A stretch of DNA of 64,000 nucleotides from Candidatus Paracaedibacter acanthamoebae (lineage in GTDB: Bacteria; Pseudomonadota; Alphaproteobacteria; Paracaedibacterales; Paracaedibacteraceae). Position numbers and translations under genes: made by a program. The notes below the pieces were generated by a model. The model did no database searches, had not been told where the DNA came from, and saw nothing but the letters and a program-made list of their open reading frames with translations. Location: the NCBI RefSeq assembly GCF_000742835.1, contig NZ_CP008941.1, forward strand, positions 62,001-126,000, read 5' to 3'. This document shows, piece by piece, positions 28,273 through 37,370 of the stretch; position 1 is the stretch's first letter; every line of letters begins with the position of its first letter.

Positions 28273-28575
28273 ATTTACTTCTCCTGGCAAATTTTAAGCC
28301 GAAACTGTTGCACTCTCTCAGAGATTTATTTTAAACAGTTATCTTTTGCTTTTTGCCTTGTTTATTCTCGCTGTTCAATTTTCTATATAAAAACAAAATC
28401 CTCAATTAATATAAGTTGGATGCAGTAAGCGCATCTAAGCACTATTTTTATTGTAGCAATCACTTACCTTCTGATACTGTTTCAAATTATTGCTATTTTC
28501 TTGATATTGCTACAGGCTGATCGTGGTATAAGAGGCATGAAGCAATACATTTTTCTTGTTGTATACCTGGCTTTT

Positions 28576-29985
28576 TCATAGTTTTGACAATAAGTTTAAA
28601 TTATCTCGAGAGGGCGTGACACTTTTGTCGAGTAATTGAGACCATGCCGCATCGGTTGCTTCTCTTGGTGTTTTTAGCTCACATTTTGTACGGCCCGTTA
28701 CATCAATCGCGCAAATCTTACTAAAACGCGTTCCCTTGGCACGGCGTTCACGGGTGTATAAGATAACTCGACCATTAGGTGACCAAATGGGGGCTTCAAC
28801 CAAGTAGTCTGTACAAATTAATCGCTCATTAGATCCGTCGGGATTCATGACGCCGATATAAAATTGGCCTTGTTGGATCTTTGTAAAGGTAATTAAGTCG
28901 CCGCGCGGTGACCAAACTGGCTGGGAGTATTTACCCCCGCCAAAGCTGATCCGTCTGACATCGCCCCCGTGGTTATCCATGACATAAATCTGCTCGTTAC
29001 CGCCGCGATCAGAGGTAAAAACAATATTGTTACCATCGGGTGAAAAACAGGGGGAAGTATCAATACAAGTATGTTGAGTGAGAGCCGTTAGCGATCCACT
29101 ATTTAAATCTTTAAGATAGACGGCAGAATTTCCTGCCTTTTCGAGGCTCATGACCAATTTTGTGGCATCGGGTGAAAACCGAGGCGCAAAGCTCATTCCC
29201 TCAAATTGCCCTAAAAGCTTTTTTGATCCATTGGCAAGGTTGTATAGATAGACCTGAGCTAAGCCACTTTTTTCAAATGATAAAAAGGCAATATCGCGGT
29301 TGTTTGGAGAGAAGCGGGGGGTCATGGCCATGTGCTTGCCATCTGTCAAATAGCGTACATTTGCTCCATCATAATCCATAATACCGAGGCGTCGCATGCG
29401 CTTGCGGCCATGGGGACCTGATTCTTCAATAAAAGAAATCATGGTGTTGAAATAACCTTCTTCTCCGGTGATGCGTTTATAAACTTCATCGGCAACCATA
29501 TGACCCAGCCGACGCCATTTTTTCTCATCAACAGAAAGTTCCAACCCTAACATTTGGGTGCCGCGAAAGCTATCAAAGAGTCGAAATCTGACCGTGACTT
29601 GGCCACCGCTAACCTCAACCTCACCTGCTAGCAAACATTGAGCATTAATGATGCGCCAATCGGCAAAGCGGGGGCCTTGGATGTTAAGTGAGTCAATGTT
29701 TTGGACAAAAGCTTGAGGATCGATGGGCAAGAATAAGCCTGATGATTGCAGGTCATAAGTAATAATTGCAGCGAGATCTTGGCCAAAGGTTTGGCCACTT
29801 TTATCCACAAAGGGGGTGATGGCAATGGGAGTTGGTTTAATTTGACCCTGATTAATGGTCACCTCAAGCTCTGCTTGAGCAGAAGAGATTCCTAAATAAG
29901 AAAAGACGATAGCGAAGGATGCTGCCGCTACATGCTTCAGAGTTTGATTAATATTCTTCATCATCAATACTTTACTTTCCATCAT
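28576..29985 (-). CDS. tolB: Tol-Pal system beta-propeller protein TolB
   Basis: Periplasmic TolB, 469 residues. Signal peptide ending at SSAQA, N-terminal domain (PTPIAITPFVDKSGQTFGQDLAAIITYDLQSSGLFLPI), then a six-bladed WD40-like propeller with repeats such as PRFSPNNRDIAFLS, PCFSPDGNNIVFTSDRGGNEQIYVMD and PIWSPNGRVILYTRERRAKG. It couples Pal to TolA and cell division. The first ATG (29985) has GAGGGG upstream; an ATG at 29964 would shorten the n-region and is also plausible. Last gene of tolQRAB. pal, which usually follows, is not next: an unrelated gene lies downstream. Confidence 0.95.
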   Translation of the reverse strand: MMESKVLMMKNINQTLKHVAAASFAIVFSYLGISSAQAELEVTINQGQIKPTPIAITPFVDKSGQTFGQDLAAIITYDLQSSGLFLPIDPQAFVQNIDSLNIQGPRFADWRIINAQCLLAGEVEVSGGQVTVRFRLFDSFRGTQMLGLELSVDEKKWRRLGHMVADEVYKRITGEEGYFNTMISFIEESGPHGRKRMRRLGIMDYDGANVRYLTDGKHMAMTPRFSPNNRDIAFLSFEKSGLAQVYLYNLANGSKKLLGQFEGMSFAPRFSPDATKLVMSLEKAGNSAVYLKDLNSGSLTALTQHTCIDTSPCFSPDGNNIVFTSDRGGNEQIYVMDNHGGDVRRISFGGGKYSQPVWSPRGDLITFTKIQQGQFYIGVMNPDGSNERLICTDYLVEAPIWSPNGRVILYTRERRAKGTRFSKICAIDVTGRTKCELKTPREATDAAWSQLLDKSVTPSRDNLNLLSKL

Positions 29986-30011
29986 ATGTTACCCCTCATG
30001 GTCCCTCTTGT

Positions 30012-30970
30012 TCATTGCATGTCCGCTGGGTCAAAATTTATCACTATAGTTTCCCATTGTTTATATTTTGCCGGGTTTAATGGTATTTTGTTACATTTCG
30101 GGTCCATAGGGGCACGCTGGGCGCTTTCTGCTGCTGCCCGAAAAACTGGATCACCCATATTTTCGGGGTTAGCAATTTGGGCAGATTGGATAGTGCCATC
30201 TTTTGCAATTTTTATTCTTATTTTAACGACAAGATTGCGTGCACCTCTCACACCATTGGGGACAAGCCAGCAAGCCCGCACTGTCTTATTAATTAAATCA
30301 ATCTCAGAAGCGGTTACCACTTCACCAACTTGTTCAGCTGGTGCCCCTTTTGTTTTACCGCTGGTCTTCGATGTATCTTTCTTTTTTGTTTCCTTCGTTA
30401 CATCCGCGAAGATGTCATTAAAGTCATCATCAATTTTCTTTTTCTCTTTTGCCTCATTAACCTTTGGTGTCGGTTGTTCTTTCGTTAAATTAACCTCAGC
30501 CTTTTCTTTTTGAGGGGGCTCTGGTTTCTTTTTTCCTCAGGTTGTTTTTCCGGTTTCTTTTCTTCTTTTTTAGGCTCTTCCTTTTTCGGTTCTTCCTTCT
30601 TTGGTTCTGGAAGTGGCAACGGTTCTGGCTCAGGCGCCTTTACCGGTTCCGGCATTGGCTCTGGCTTTGGTTGTTCAACCGGCGGTGGTGGTGTTGGTTC
30701 CGGCATCGGCGCAGGAAGGGGCGGTTGTACCGGGGGCGGTGATGGCTGAGGCTCTGGCTCTTGTTGAGGCGCTTCTAGGATAGGCTCTGGTTCCATAACG
30801 TCCATGGGGGCGAGGATAGGAGCTTTTGTGATCTCTGAGATATCGACAAATTCAATCATCAAAGGGCGCTGATCTTCAAGTTTGCGTGAAAAAGGATTGA
30901 TGAGTCCTATCAGCATGATGATCAAAATCACGCCATGCAAAATACCAGAAAAGATCGCTGCGCGCTTCAT
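30012..30970 (-). pseudogene. tolA: tolA, interrupted by a single-base frameshift
   Basis: TolA links the inner-membrane TolQR motor to TolB/Pal. The N-terminal part (30970 down to about 30534) has the membrane anchor (FSGILHGVILIIMLIGLI) and the long Pro/Glu/Lys-rich periplasmic arm (PEPMPEPVKAPEPEPLPLPEPKKEEPKKEE). At a run of six A on the coding strand (30529-30534) the frame shifts by -1. If one more A is supplied the reading continues without a break as KKKPEPPQKEKAEVNLTKEQP and on through IDDDFNDIFADVTKE into the C-terminal domain (SEIDLINKTVRACWLVPNGVRGARNLVVKIRIK) to the stop at 30012. The otherwise intact sequence on both sides argues for a recent loss, an assembly error, or slippage that restores TolA. 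The gene sits 6 bp after tolR. Confidence 0.85.
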
Positions 30971-30976
30971 GGTTCA

Positions 30977-31654
30977 CTAACCCCGACTCGATTGACGTTG
31001 CGGTTGACGTTGTTGTGGTTGAATCTGAGGCCGCGGTGCGGCTTGCCGGGTGTTTGGACGAGCAACAGGCCGAGGAGGCAAAACATGTGGTTGAGTTGGC
31101 GGCACAAGTTGTTGCAGTGTTGGCAAGCTTTGTGGGTTATTGTGTCCTCTGGCTGGGGGCTGTGGCCGTGCTACTTTAGCAGGGGGGCTCGCCAAAGAAG
31201 AAGGGGCAGCTGCTGAGGCGCCTGTTGGCATTTCAGCAATGAGCGATACTTTCGTAAATCCCGCTGCTGCAATTTCACCCATAACTTCCATAACTTTACC
31301 ATAAGCAAGACTTTGATCACCGCGAACATAAATTCGGGCATCAGGATTGTTGGAGGTAATTGCCAATAAATGAGCGACTAATCCTTCCGCCTCGATTGCT
31401 GTTTCTTGCAAAAACGTTTTTCCAGTGGCATCGACCGAAACAACAATTGGTTCCACCTGATCATTCATTTTAGCAGCTTTTGTTTTAGGCAGATCAACGG
31501 GAACGCCGACTGTTAACATGGGGGCTGCTACCATAAAAATGATTAAAAGTACCAACATCACATCAACCATCGGCGTGACATTAATTTCAGAAAAGCCGGC
31601 CCCATGACGGCGTCGGCCGTTGCGAGATGATTTGTTGACGGAACCCATTGCCAT
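30977..31654 (-). CDS. tolR: Tol-Pal system protein TolR with extended tail
   Basis: ExbD/TolR-family motor protein. One membrane span follows SEINVTPMVDVMLVLLIIFMVAAP, with the conserved Asp of PMVDVMLVL needed for proton-driven force. The periplasmic domain (DARIYVRGDQSLAYGKVMEVMGEIAAAGFTKVSLIAEMP) is standard. After residue 145 about 80 extra residues are rich in Pro, Gln and Arg and low-complexity; ordinary TolR ends at about 145. 2 bp from tolQ, 6 bp before tolA. Confidence 0.94.
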   Translation of the reverse strand: MAMGSVNKSSRNGRRRHGAGFSEINVTPMVDVMLVLLIIFMVAAPMLTVGVPVDLPKTKAAKMNDQVEPIVVSVDATGKTFLQETAIEAEGLVAHLLAITSNNPDARIYVRGDQSLAYGKVMEVMGEIAAAGFTKVSLIAEMPTGASAAAPSSLASPPAKVARPQPPARGHNNPQSLPTLQQLVPPTQPHVLPPRPVARPNTRQAAPRPQIQPQQRQPQRQSSRG

Positions 31655-31656
31655 GG

Positions 31657-32406
31657 TTATGCTGCTCCTTCTTCCAACTGACGGGAAATAATGCCAGTAA
31701 ATTCGCCAGCAAAAGCTTCAAGGCGATTTGCATAGCGATTCATGTCGCTGGATAATTTATTATAAGCAATAACCGCAGGAATCGCTGCCACCAAGCCAAT
31801 CGCTGTTGCAAATAGCGCTTCTGCAATACCGGGGGCAACAACAGCCAAATTGGTGTTTTGTTGAATAGCAATGGATTGGAAGCTGTTCATAATTCCCAAA
31901 ACAGTCCCAAACAATCCAATGAAGGGGGCCGTAGAACCCGTTGAGGCAAGAAACCCTAAGTACCGTTCAAGGTCTTCCATTTCACGATTAATGGTAAGAT
32001 GCATAACCCGTTCAATCCGTTGTTGCATGGTACCGCGTGCGTCAGATGCTTTTGCAATTCCTTTTGAAACTGAACGGCGCCATTCTTTCATAGCGGCACA
32101 GAAGGTGGCACTAAGGGGATCTTGGGGACGATTGTGGATGCGATCATACAAATCATCTAAGGCGCCGCCAGACCAAAAAGCTTCTTCGAATTGATCGGCT
32201 GCATCCGTAAGTTTCTTAAGACGTATGGTTTTTTGGAAAATAATTGTCCATGACCAGAAGGAGGCCGCCACCAACATAAGCATGATGATCTTGATGATTG
32301 GATCAGCGCCCCAAAACATGTCTAACATTGAAAATCCATGCTCAACAGTTTCCGCAGTTGGGGCAAGGGTTTGGCTGCTAACAGCCTGCAATGTTGTTTG
32401 GTCCAT
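31657..32406 (-). CDS. tolQ: Tol-Pal system protein TolQ
   Basis: MotA/TolQ/ExbB proton-channel family, 249 residues and three membrane spans: near 33-50, then GFLASTGSTAPFIGLFGTVLGIMNSF (TM2, with the conserved Thr/Gly line) and GIAEALFATAIGLVAAIPAVIAYNKL (TM3). The cytoplasmic helix region carries RIERVMHLTINREMEDLERYL. First gene of tolQRAB; no ybgC upstream. It powers outer-membrane constriction with TolR. Confidence 0.96.
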   Translation of the reverse strand: MDQTTLQAVSSQTLAPTAETVEHGFSMLDMFWGADPIIKIIMLMLVAASFWSWTIIFQKTIRLKKLTDAADQFEEAFWSGGALDDLYDRIHNRPQDPLSATFCAAMKEWRRSVSKGIAKASDARGTMQQRIERVMHLTINREMEDLERYLGFLASTGSTAPFIGLFGTVLGIMNSFQSIAIQQNTNLAVVAPGIAEALFATAIGLVAAIPAVIAYNKLSSDMNRYANRLEAFAGEFTGIISRQLEEGAA

Positions 32407-32492
32407 AGGTAATTCTCAAGTTCAAATTAATATTATCTACCTGAAAAATACATGAATCTATATTTAATTGCAAGGTCACCAGGTCAACGGAA

Positions 32493-34520
32493 TTAGTGAA
32501 CTTGTTTTGAGCCAATTGCTTCCGTCAAGGCGGTGGTCAGTTTAGAGGATGTTAAGGGGGGATTAATAATATGATCGTATTGATTTGAATCATAAGACGT
32601 AGCCCCATTTTGGGCTATTCCCACAATGGGCGCTGGAATTTTACCAGTCATAGCAGCTTTAATCATTGTCGGTGAGAAATCGCCGTGTAAACTTTCATTT
32701 TCCGGGATATTGACAAGAATCGCATCATAATGAGTGTGATTGAGCATATCAGCGGCTATGGCAACATTGCTTGCGGTTGCAACCTGATTGCCCACTTTTT
32801 CCAGAAGATGGCGGGTATAAGAGCCGTCATTTACTTCTTCTTCAACCAACAATAAATTAAGATGATGAATGGAGGAAGAGGCGGTATCTTTGAACTCTGA
32901 GATATTTAATTTCGTCACCGTTTCCACATTCAGTTGGAACCAAAAGACACTGCCTTGCCCCAGTTTGCTTTCAACACCAACTTTAGCGCCTAATAAAGTC
33001 ACTATATTTTTAACGATACTTAACCCAAGTCCGGCACCATCATGGGTCCGGTTGATATCACCATCAACTTGGAAAAAGTCTTGGAACAATGTTTCTTTAA
33101 TGCCATCGGGAATGCCAATGCCCGTATCAATAATCTGAATGCTAAGCTCGCAATGATTATTGCCCATATCAGCGGCCGTGACATTAATTCGAACTGAGCC
33201 AACTTTGGTAAACTTTAGAGCATTGGTCACAAGGTGAAGGATAATTTGGCGCAGGCGAATTGCGTCTGAACGAATAATCATGGGCACAGTATCGTCGAAA
33301 TAGGTTTCAAATTTTAGCTTTTTCTGAATGCTAATGGGGAATAAGAGTCCATGGATTTCGGATACCATTTGACGGATATTAATATCACTAAACATGACAC
33401 TAACTTCGCCGCTTTCTAATTTGCTGAACTCTAAGATATTATCAACAAGCTTAAGCAATGAATCGGTTGAATTTTCCATCGTATTAACATATTGAATTTG
33501 GGTATCATTTAGTTCTGTGTCCTTTAGGAGAGTAATCATCCCCATTAAGCCGTTCATCGGTGTTTTAATTTCGTGACTCATCATCGATAGGAATCGCGTT
33601 TTAGCTTCACTGGAAAGATCTGATTTCTCTTTGGCAACCATTAATTCATTCGCAGCTTGCGCCAGCTCACTGAGGATCTCGGTATAACCCGAGTTGGCTC
33701 TGATAATTTGACGCGTAATCATAAAACCAATAAAGGTCAAAAGTAGGGCGACAATAAAACCGACGGGAATTAGAATTTTTAAGATATTTGTCGCACTATC
33801 ACGCGGTGACCACGTCATATACCCAATTATTTTATCATCTTCTTTGAGGGCTAAACTTGGTTTAGACCCCAATTGAAATTGGTTTGGTGTTGCCACTAAA
33901 TCCACATTCGCCAGAGCATAGTCTTCGGATATTTGATCCATATAAGCTTCAGTGACAGGTTTGATCATCACTAAAAATGCATATTTACTGACTCTTGTAC
34001 TATCTGTGATTTTGCTAATGCTAACCATATAAATTTTATCGCCTTCTTTGATGAAAGTCGTAGTTGATTTTGCCTTTCCAGTACCATCTTTAAATTGAAT
34101 GAGGGGTTGACTCAGAACACTGGGAGCGAGTTTTTGAGGAGTGCCAAATTTGATATTATTGCTATAAAGGGTGGTGAAATTTAAATCTGCATCAAAAATT
34201 GCAACATAGGGAATAGAGAAGTTAGTTTTTATATCGGTGGTAACATTCTCCTCAATCCAAGCTGAGTCAAAATTTTTGACGACATGATTATAGGTTTGCC
34301 CCCAATAACCATAAGATTCTACAAGGCTCGACATTTTACGTTGTTCAGTGGTGATGGCCCCCTTGATGGCGGCTGATGATTCATCAATGGCTTGCTGATA
34401 AATAGTCTGATAGCTATAATAGGCAGTAAAGAAGAGAGCAATAAAGCACAAACTAAAACCACCAAGAAAGTAAGAAAAAATATCTTTAAAGACAAGATTG
34501 GTCTTCATGAATCTTGACAT
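32493..34520 (-). CDS. CHASE4-type hybrid sensor histidine kinase with degenerate receiver
   Basis: 675 residues. An inner-membrane N-terminus (TM at about 13-36), a periplasmic sensor of roughly 200 residues resembling CHASE4 (ESYGYWGQTYNHVV), and a second TM at about 245-268. Then HisKA with His316 in SMMSHEIKTPMNG, and HATPase with RLRQIILHLVTNALKF, DTGIGIP and GAGLGLSIVKNI. The C-terminal receiver-like domain starts LNLLLVEEEVNDGSYTR, but the phosphoacceptor position reads AILVNIPEN with Asn604 in place of Asp. The kinase domain looks active; this receiver cannot take phosphate in the usual way. It is last in a four-gene unit, 3 bp after the REC-PP2C gene, and the REC of that protein is the likely target. 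Confidence 0.9.
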   Translation of the reverse strand: MSRFMKTNLVFKDIFSYFLGGFSLCFIALFFTAYYSYQTIYQQAIDESSAAIKGAITTEQRKMSSLVESYGYWGQTYNHVVKNFDSAWIEENVTTDIKTNFSIPYVAIFDADLNFTTLYSNNIKFGTPQKLAPSVLSQPLIQFKDGTGKAKSTTTFIKEGDKIYMVSISKITDSTRVSKYAFLVMIKPVTEAYMDQISEDYALANVDLVATPNQFQLGSKPSLALKEDDKIIGYMTWSPRDSATNILKILIPVGFIVALLLTFIGFMITRQIIRANSGYTEILSELAQAANELMVAKEKSDLSSEAKTRFLSMMSHEIKTPMNGLMGMITLLKDTELNDTQIQYVNTMENSTDSLLKLVDNILEFSKLESGEVSVMFSDINIRQMVSEIHGLLFPISIQKKLKFETYFDDTVPMIIRSDAIRLRQIILHLVTNALKFTKVGSVRINVTAADMGNNHCELSIQIIDTGIGIPDGIKETLFQDFFQVDGDINRTHDGAGLGLSIVKNIVTLLGAKVGVESKLGQGSVFWFQLNVETVTKLNISEFKDTASSSIHHLNLLLVEEEVNDGSYTRHLLEKVGNQVATASNVAIAADMLNHTHYDAILVNIPENESLHGDFSPTMIKAAMTGKIPAPIVGIAQNGATSYDSNQYDHIINPPLTSSKLTTALTEAIGSKQVH

Positions 34521-34523
34521 CTT

Positions 34524-35717
34524 TCAACTCCTGCCTGGTTTAATGGCGATTTCAATAAGTGTTAGGTCGTCTGAAAAGGCGGGTTCAGCAGATTCTCGGA
34601 TTTTGTCTTTGGCCATTTCAATCAAGCTTTGACCATTAAGGCGATGAATAAGCCCGGGAAGTTCCTCGGGTAAAAAGGACATATCAGGGATAGTTCCCTG
34701 ATCTTCCCACATCAAGTCGCTATAAAGGATTAGGTTATCGCCAGGCTTGAGATCTAAGGTCTTAAGGGGATAGGTGACTTCCTTTGTAATGCCTAAAGGC
34801 AGTCCTGCCCCATCGCCCAAGCTATAGCTTTTTTCAAAAGGATGATAAACAATGGGATGGGTGGCGCTAGCGGATAAATAATCAAACTTCATCCGATTGA
34901 GATCCACAACACCCGCCAAGAATGTACAAAAATGGCCCTCATTAACCATTTCAAATAATTTTGTGTTGACTAAGTGAATGAGGGTCGAGGGATCTTTTAA
35001 TTTATGCCGATGTTCGGCGATCAGGGTGTGTAATCGTAACGTATACAGAGAAGCGCTAATACCTTTGCCGGAAAAATCACATATCCATACCAGAATTCGC
35101 CCAGGGTCAAGTTCGTACAATCCCCAAATATCACCACTTAAAAAACGAGACGGGATAAAAATAGAGTCAATTGAAATATGATGTTTTTCCCCAAGTTGTT
35201 TAAGAAAATCTTCGGATGGGAGCAGAGATTTTTGCAACTCCAAAGCTTTGGCCACTTCATGATCGGCAATCTTTTGGTAGTTTTCTAAGGTACCGATCAA
35301 AAAGCTATTTTCAAGGTGGACTTTGACTCGGGCTAACAGTTCAAGCTTGTGAATCGGCTTTGTAATAATGTCTGTCGCCCCATATTTCCACGCTTCAGCC
35401 CTTTCTTCGGGATCGCTAATGGCTGTTTGAACTAAAATAGGAAGTTGCTTTAATCGGGCGTCAGTCCGAACTTTTTTTATGACTTCGGTCCCGTCCACAT
35501 TTGGCATAAGTAGATCAAGAATCACAAGGTCAATATCATACTGTTTGAGTTGATGGAGGGCATCCTCCCCATCGACAGCCGTTGCGACGTTTTGATAGCC
35601 TGTACCCTTTAGAAAGCTTGTAATGAGCTCCCGGTTTAACATGGCATCATCAACAACCAGGATCTTGTTATCGTAGATTGATTTTTGTGTTGGGTTTTCA
35701 TGGTTATAAAACATCAC
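34524..35717 (-). CDS. response regulator with PP2C (RsbU/SpoIIE-like) phosphatase output
   Basis: 397 residues. Receiver at 17-130: acidic pair D23/D24 (LVVDDAMLN), phosphoacceptor Asp68 (VILDLLMP), Thr/Ala switch region (ILVQTAIS) and Lys in ITKPIHKLE. A linker helix (DHEVAKALELQKSLLPS) leads to a SpoIIE/PP2C phosphatase at about 175-395 with metal-binding motifs SGDIWG, ICDFSGKG and AFSDDLTLIEI. Such enzymes dephosphorylate the STAS antagonist of an anti-sigma factor. Context agrees: the anti-sigma kinase and antagonist lie directly upstream, the sensor kinase directly downstream. Confidence 0.93.
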   Translation of the reverse strand: MMFYNHENPTQKSIYDNKILVVDDAMLNRELITSFLKGTGYQNVATAVDGEDALHQLKQYDIDLVILDLLMPNVDGTEVIKKVRTDARLKQLPILVQTAISDPEERAEAWKYGATDIITKPIHKLELLARVKVHLENSFLIGTLENYQKIADHEVAKALELQKSLLPSEDFLKQLGEKHHISIDSIFIPSRFLSGDIWGLYELDPGRILVWICDFSGKGISASLYTLRLHTLIAEHRHKLKDPSTLIHLVNTKLFEMVNEGHFCTFLAGVVDLNRMKFDYLSASATHPIVYHPFEKSYSLGDGAGLPLGITKEVTYPLKTLDLKPGDNLILYSDLMWEDQGTIPDMSFLPEELPGLIHRLNGQSLIEMAKDKIRESAEPAFSDDLTLIEIAIKPGRS

Positions 35718-35727
35718 ATTCCTTTAT

Positions 35728-36384
35728 TTAGTTTAAAAAATAAAGTCTGATCGTTTTTCCATTCGCATCAAAATCAACTTTGTCAGTTAGAGTCCGAATC
35801 AAATTAATCCCCCGAAACCGCTCTTCAGTGGGCGCGTGCGGCCATACAATGGGTTTACCCTCGGCGTGAATGACAACTTCTAGAATATTTGGATATTTGG
35901 CCAAATAAATTCCCATATAACGATCTGCATATTTTTTCTCCTGCAGTCGGTCTTCAATTTCTTTAAAAAAATCAATGGGGCGAATCTCTTTCGATGAGTC
36001 CAGTTCAAGGCTGCTCCACAGAAAAGCATTGGCATAGGCTTCTTGCGAAGCCGTTAAAATTTGGTCATGCAGCACAGGATGATAATTTTGATTTTTTAAG
36101 AAATGCGATAAGATCTGCACAAATTCTAAGGCATAAATGTCTTTATTCTTAAAATATAGGGCAAGCTGTACTGGAATATCTTGATGAAAGATGGCTTGGA
36201 AGATTTTCTGGGATAAGCTGTGGCGAGAATCTGTAAAAATGCTTTTACCCTCATCAATGGAAGTCAGGATGCGATCAGAACTAACCGGAGAGCGTAAGAT
36301 ACTTATCTTATGGTCGCTCTTCAACGGTACCTTTTTAGGATTATCTATGATTTGGCGAGGCAATACTGGCTGACGCTTGCCCAT
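35728..36384 (-). CDS. RsbW-like HATPase anti-sigma factor/serine kinase
   Basis: 218 residues. The C-terminal half is a HATPase_c_2 (GHKL) domain: N-box ASQEAYANAFLWSSLEL with Glu115 and Asn119, and a glycine-poor lid FRGINLIRTLTDKVDFDANGKTIRLYF. The N-terminal 60 residues are a non-conserved basic region. Family members bind and inhibit a sigma factor and phosphorylate the STAS antagonist. The second nucleotide motif (DxGxG) is not obvious (VIHAEGKPI), so ATP use should be treated with caution. 29 bp after the STAS gene. Confidence 0.82.
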   Translation of the reverse strand: MGKRQPVLPRQIIDNPKKVPLKSDHKISILRSPVSSDRILTSIDEGKSIFTDSRHSLSQKIFQAIFHQDIPVQLALYFKNKDIYALEFVQILSHFLKNQNYHPVLHDQILTASQEAYANAFLWSSLELDSSKEIRPIDFFKEIEDRLQEKKYADRYMGIYLAKYPNILEVVIHAEGKPIVWPHAPTEERFRGINLIRTLTDKVDFDANGKTIRLYFLN

Positions 36385-36413
36385 ATTATGCTCCTGCTGA
36401 TGAGAACGTATAA

Positions 36414-36716
36414 TTATTCGACGCGGAATAGACTGCTAAAGTGTCCCAGATCAAGCATTTTCTTGACTTGACCATGTGCGCCGCGCAGCGTAACTTCACC
36501 ATCTTGCATTCGCATTTTGTCGCGGGCAATTAAGAGCATGCCCAGACCCGCTGAATCGATAAATTCAAGGTCATTGAGGTTTAGTTGACACTCACGCGAT
36601 TTATTTTCAGTGAATAATTCTGTTAGCTCGCGGAATTGGCTGTAATCAGCAAAGGTAAGACGACCCTTAATGTCAATAATAACGGCATCCCCAACAGTTT
36701 TACATGTATAATTCAT
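36414..36716 (-). CDS. STAS-domain anti-sigma factor antagonist (RsbV-like)
   Basis: 100 residues, a single STAS domain. NLNDLEFIDSAGLGMLLIARDKM carries the phosphorylatable Ser55 in the DSAG motif. When unphosphorylated such a protein binds the anti-sigma factor and frees the sigma factor. First gene of the unit; upstream is 160 bp of AT-rich DNA that should hold the operon promoter. The partner sigma factor is not in the window. Confidence 0.93.
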   Translation of the reverse strand: MNYTCKTVGDAVIIDIKGRLTFADYSQFRELTELFTENKSRECQLNLNDLEFIDSAGLGMLLIARDKMRMQDGEVTLRGAHGQVKKMLDLGHFSSLFRVE

Positions 36717-36879
36717 AATCTTCCTTTTGACGCATACTGAGCTATACGATCATACTAGAGCGCGCCAAGTTAAAAGATCGTTAAATCATGAAAATAAAGG
36801 AAGAAAGACATATTTTTCATATTCAAAGGGCTGTTGGGGGACAGAAGCAATAAGATAAAATGGTCATGAGGTGGCTTCT

Positions 36880-37012
36880 CTAGTCTTTCTGGACAATTTC
36901 TATATCCGAAACCGTTCCATAAAGCTCACAAAGTTTAAGTTGGACTTTTTGTCCTTTTAAGTTTTCATAAACAAGTCAGTTTTCTTGGTCAGTTAAAAAG
37001 ATCGATACACCC
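36880..37012 (-). pseudogene. 3' remnant of an XRE-family regulator gene (paralogue of 48056-48403)
   Basis: The minus strand reads GVSIFLTDQEN, a TGA stop, then LVYENLKGQKVQLKLCELYGTVSD and a short new end. The intact gene at 48 kb has a Trp codon (TGG) at the TGA position (36976-36978). A 72-nt stretch is identical between the two copies. Everything upstream, including the whole HTH, is missing and replaced by repeat DNA. It is on the opposite strand relative to the intact copy, matching the inverted layout of the flanking LysR cassettes. Confidence 0.88.
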
Positions 37013-37148
37013 AGCCGTGATCTCGAGATGGCAAGCTGTGGCCCTTATGATTCCGAGACCCCGGGTCAAGTCCGGGGGATACACTTATTGTTTAATCACT
37101 CATGTGGTCCCCGCCGGTCTTGTCCTCAACTTGATTGGAGATCAAAGC
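37013..37148. repeat. diverged, inverted copy of the 122-bp repeat
   Basis: Read on the minus strand it follows the 122-bp unit found at 45.5 and 48.4-48.9 kb: CCCCCGGACTTGACCCGGGG, then a CGGAATCATAAGGGCCACAG-like block, then a CTCGAG box. Many substitutions separate it from the tandem units. It also contains GTCCTCAACTTGATTGG, shared with the decayed copy near 12.1 kb. It directly abuts the broken XRE end. The rest of the gap up to 37370 is AT-rich and holds nothing I can name. Confidence 0.7.
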
Positions 37149-37370
37149 CGGAAGAAAATGAAGTAAGAACAACAAAAGAAAAATTATCTATAAAAAAATT
37201 ATGATGGATAATAAGGAGTATAATTTTTGCTTATTGCCCCTAAGACTTAAAAATTATTTTTTTAATAAAGAAGTAATATATTTAAAAAAATTGATGTTAC
37301 AAAAATTATAAATTTTTTTGTTAAATGTATAGTGGAAGAGAAAAATTTTTCCAAAATTTTGGCGCAAGTA

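Noticed and set aside
30529-30534. Programmed -1 ribosomal frameshift in tolA
   Set aside because: AAAAAAG is present, but codon boundaries do not fit the X-XXY-YYZ slippery rule and no downstream stimulatory structure is evident. Slippage or error remains more likely.
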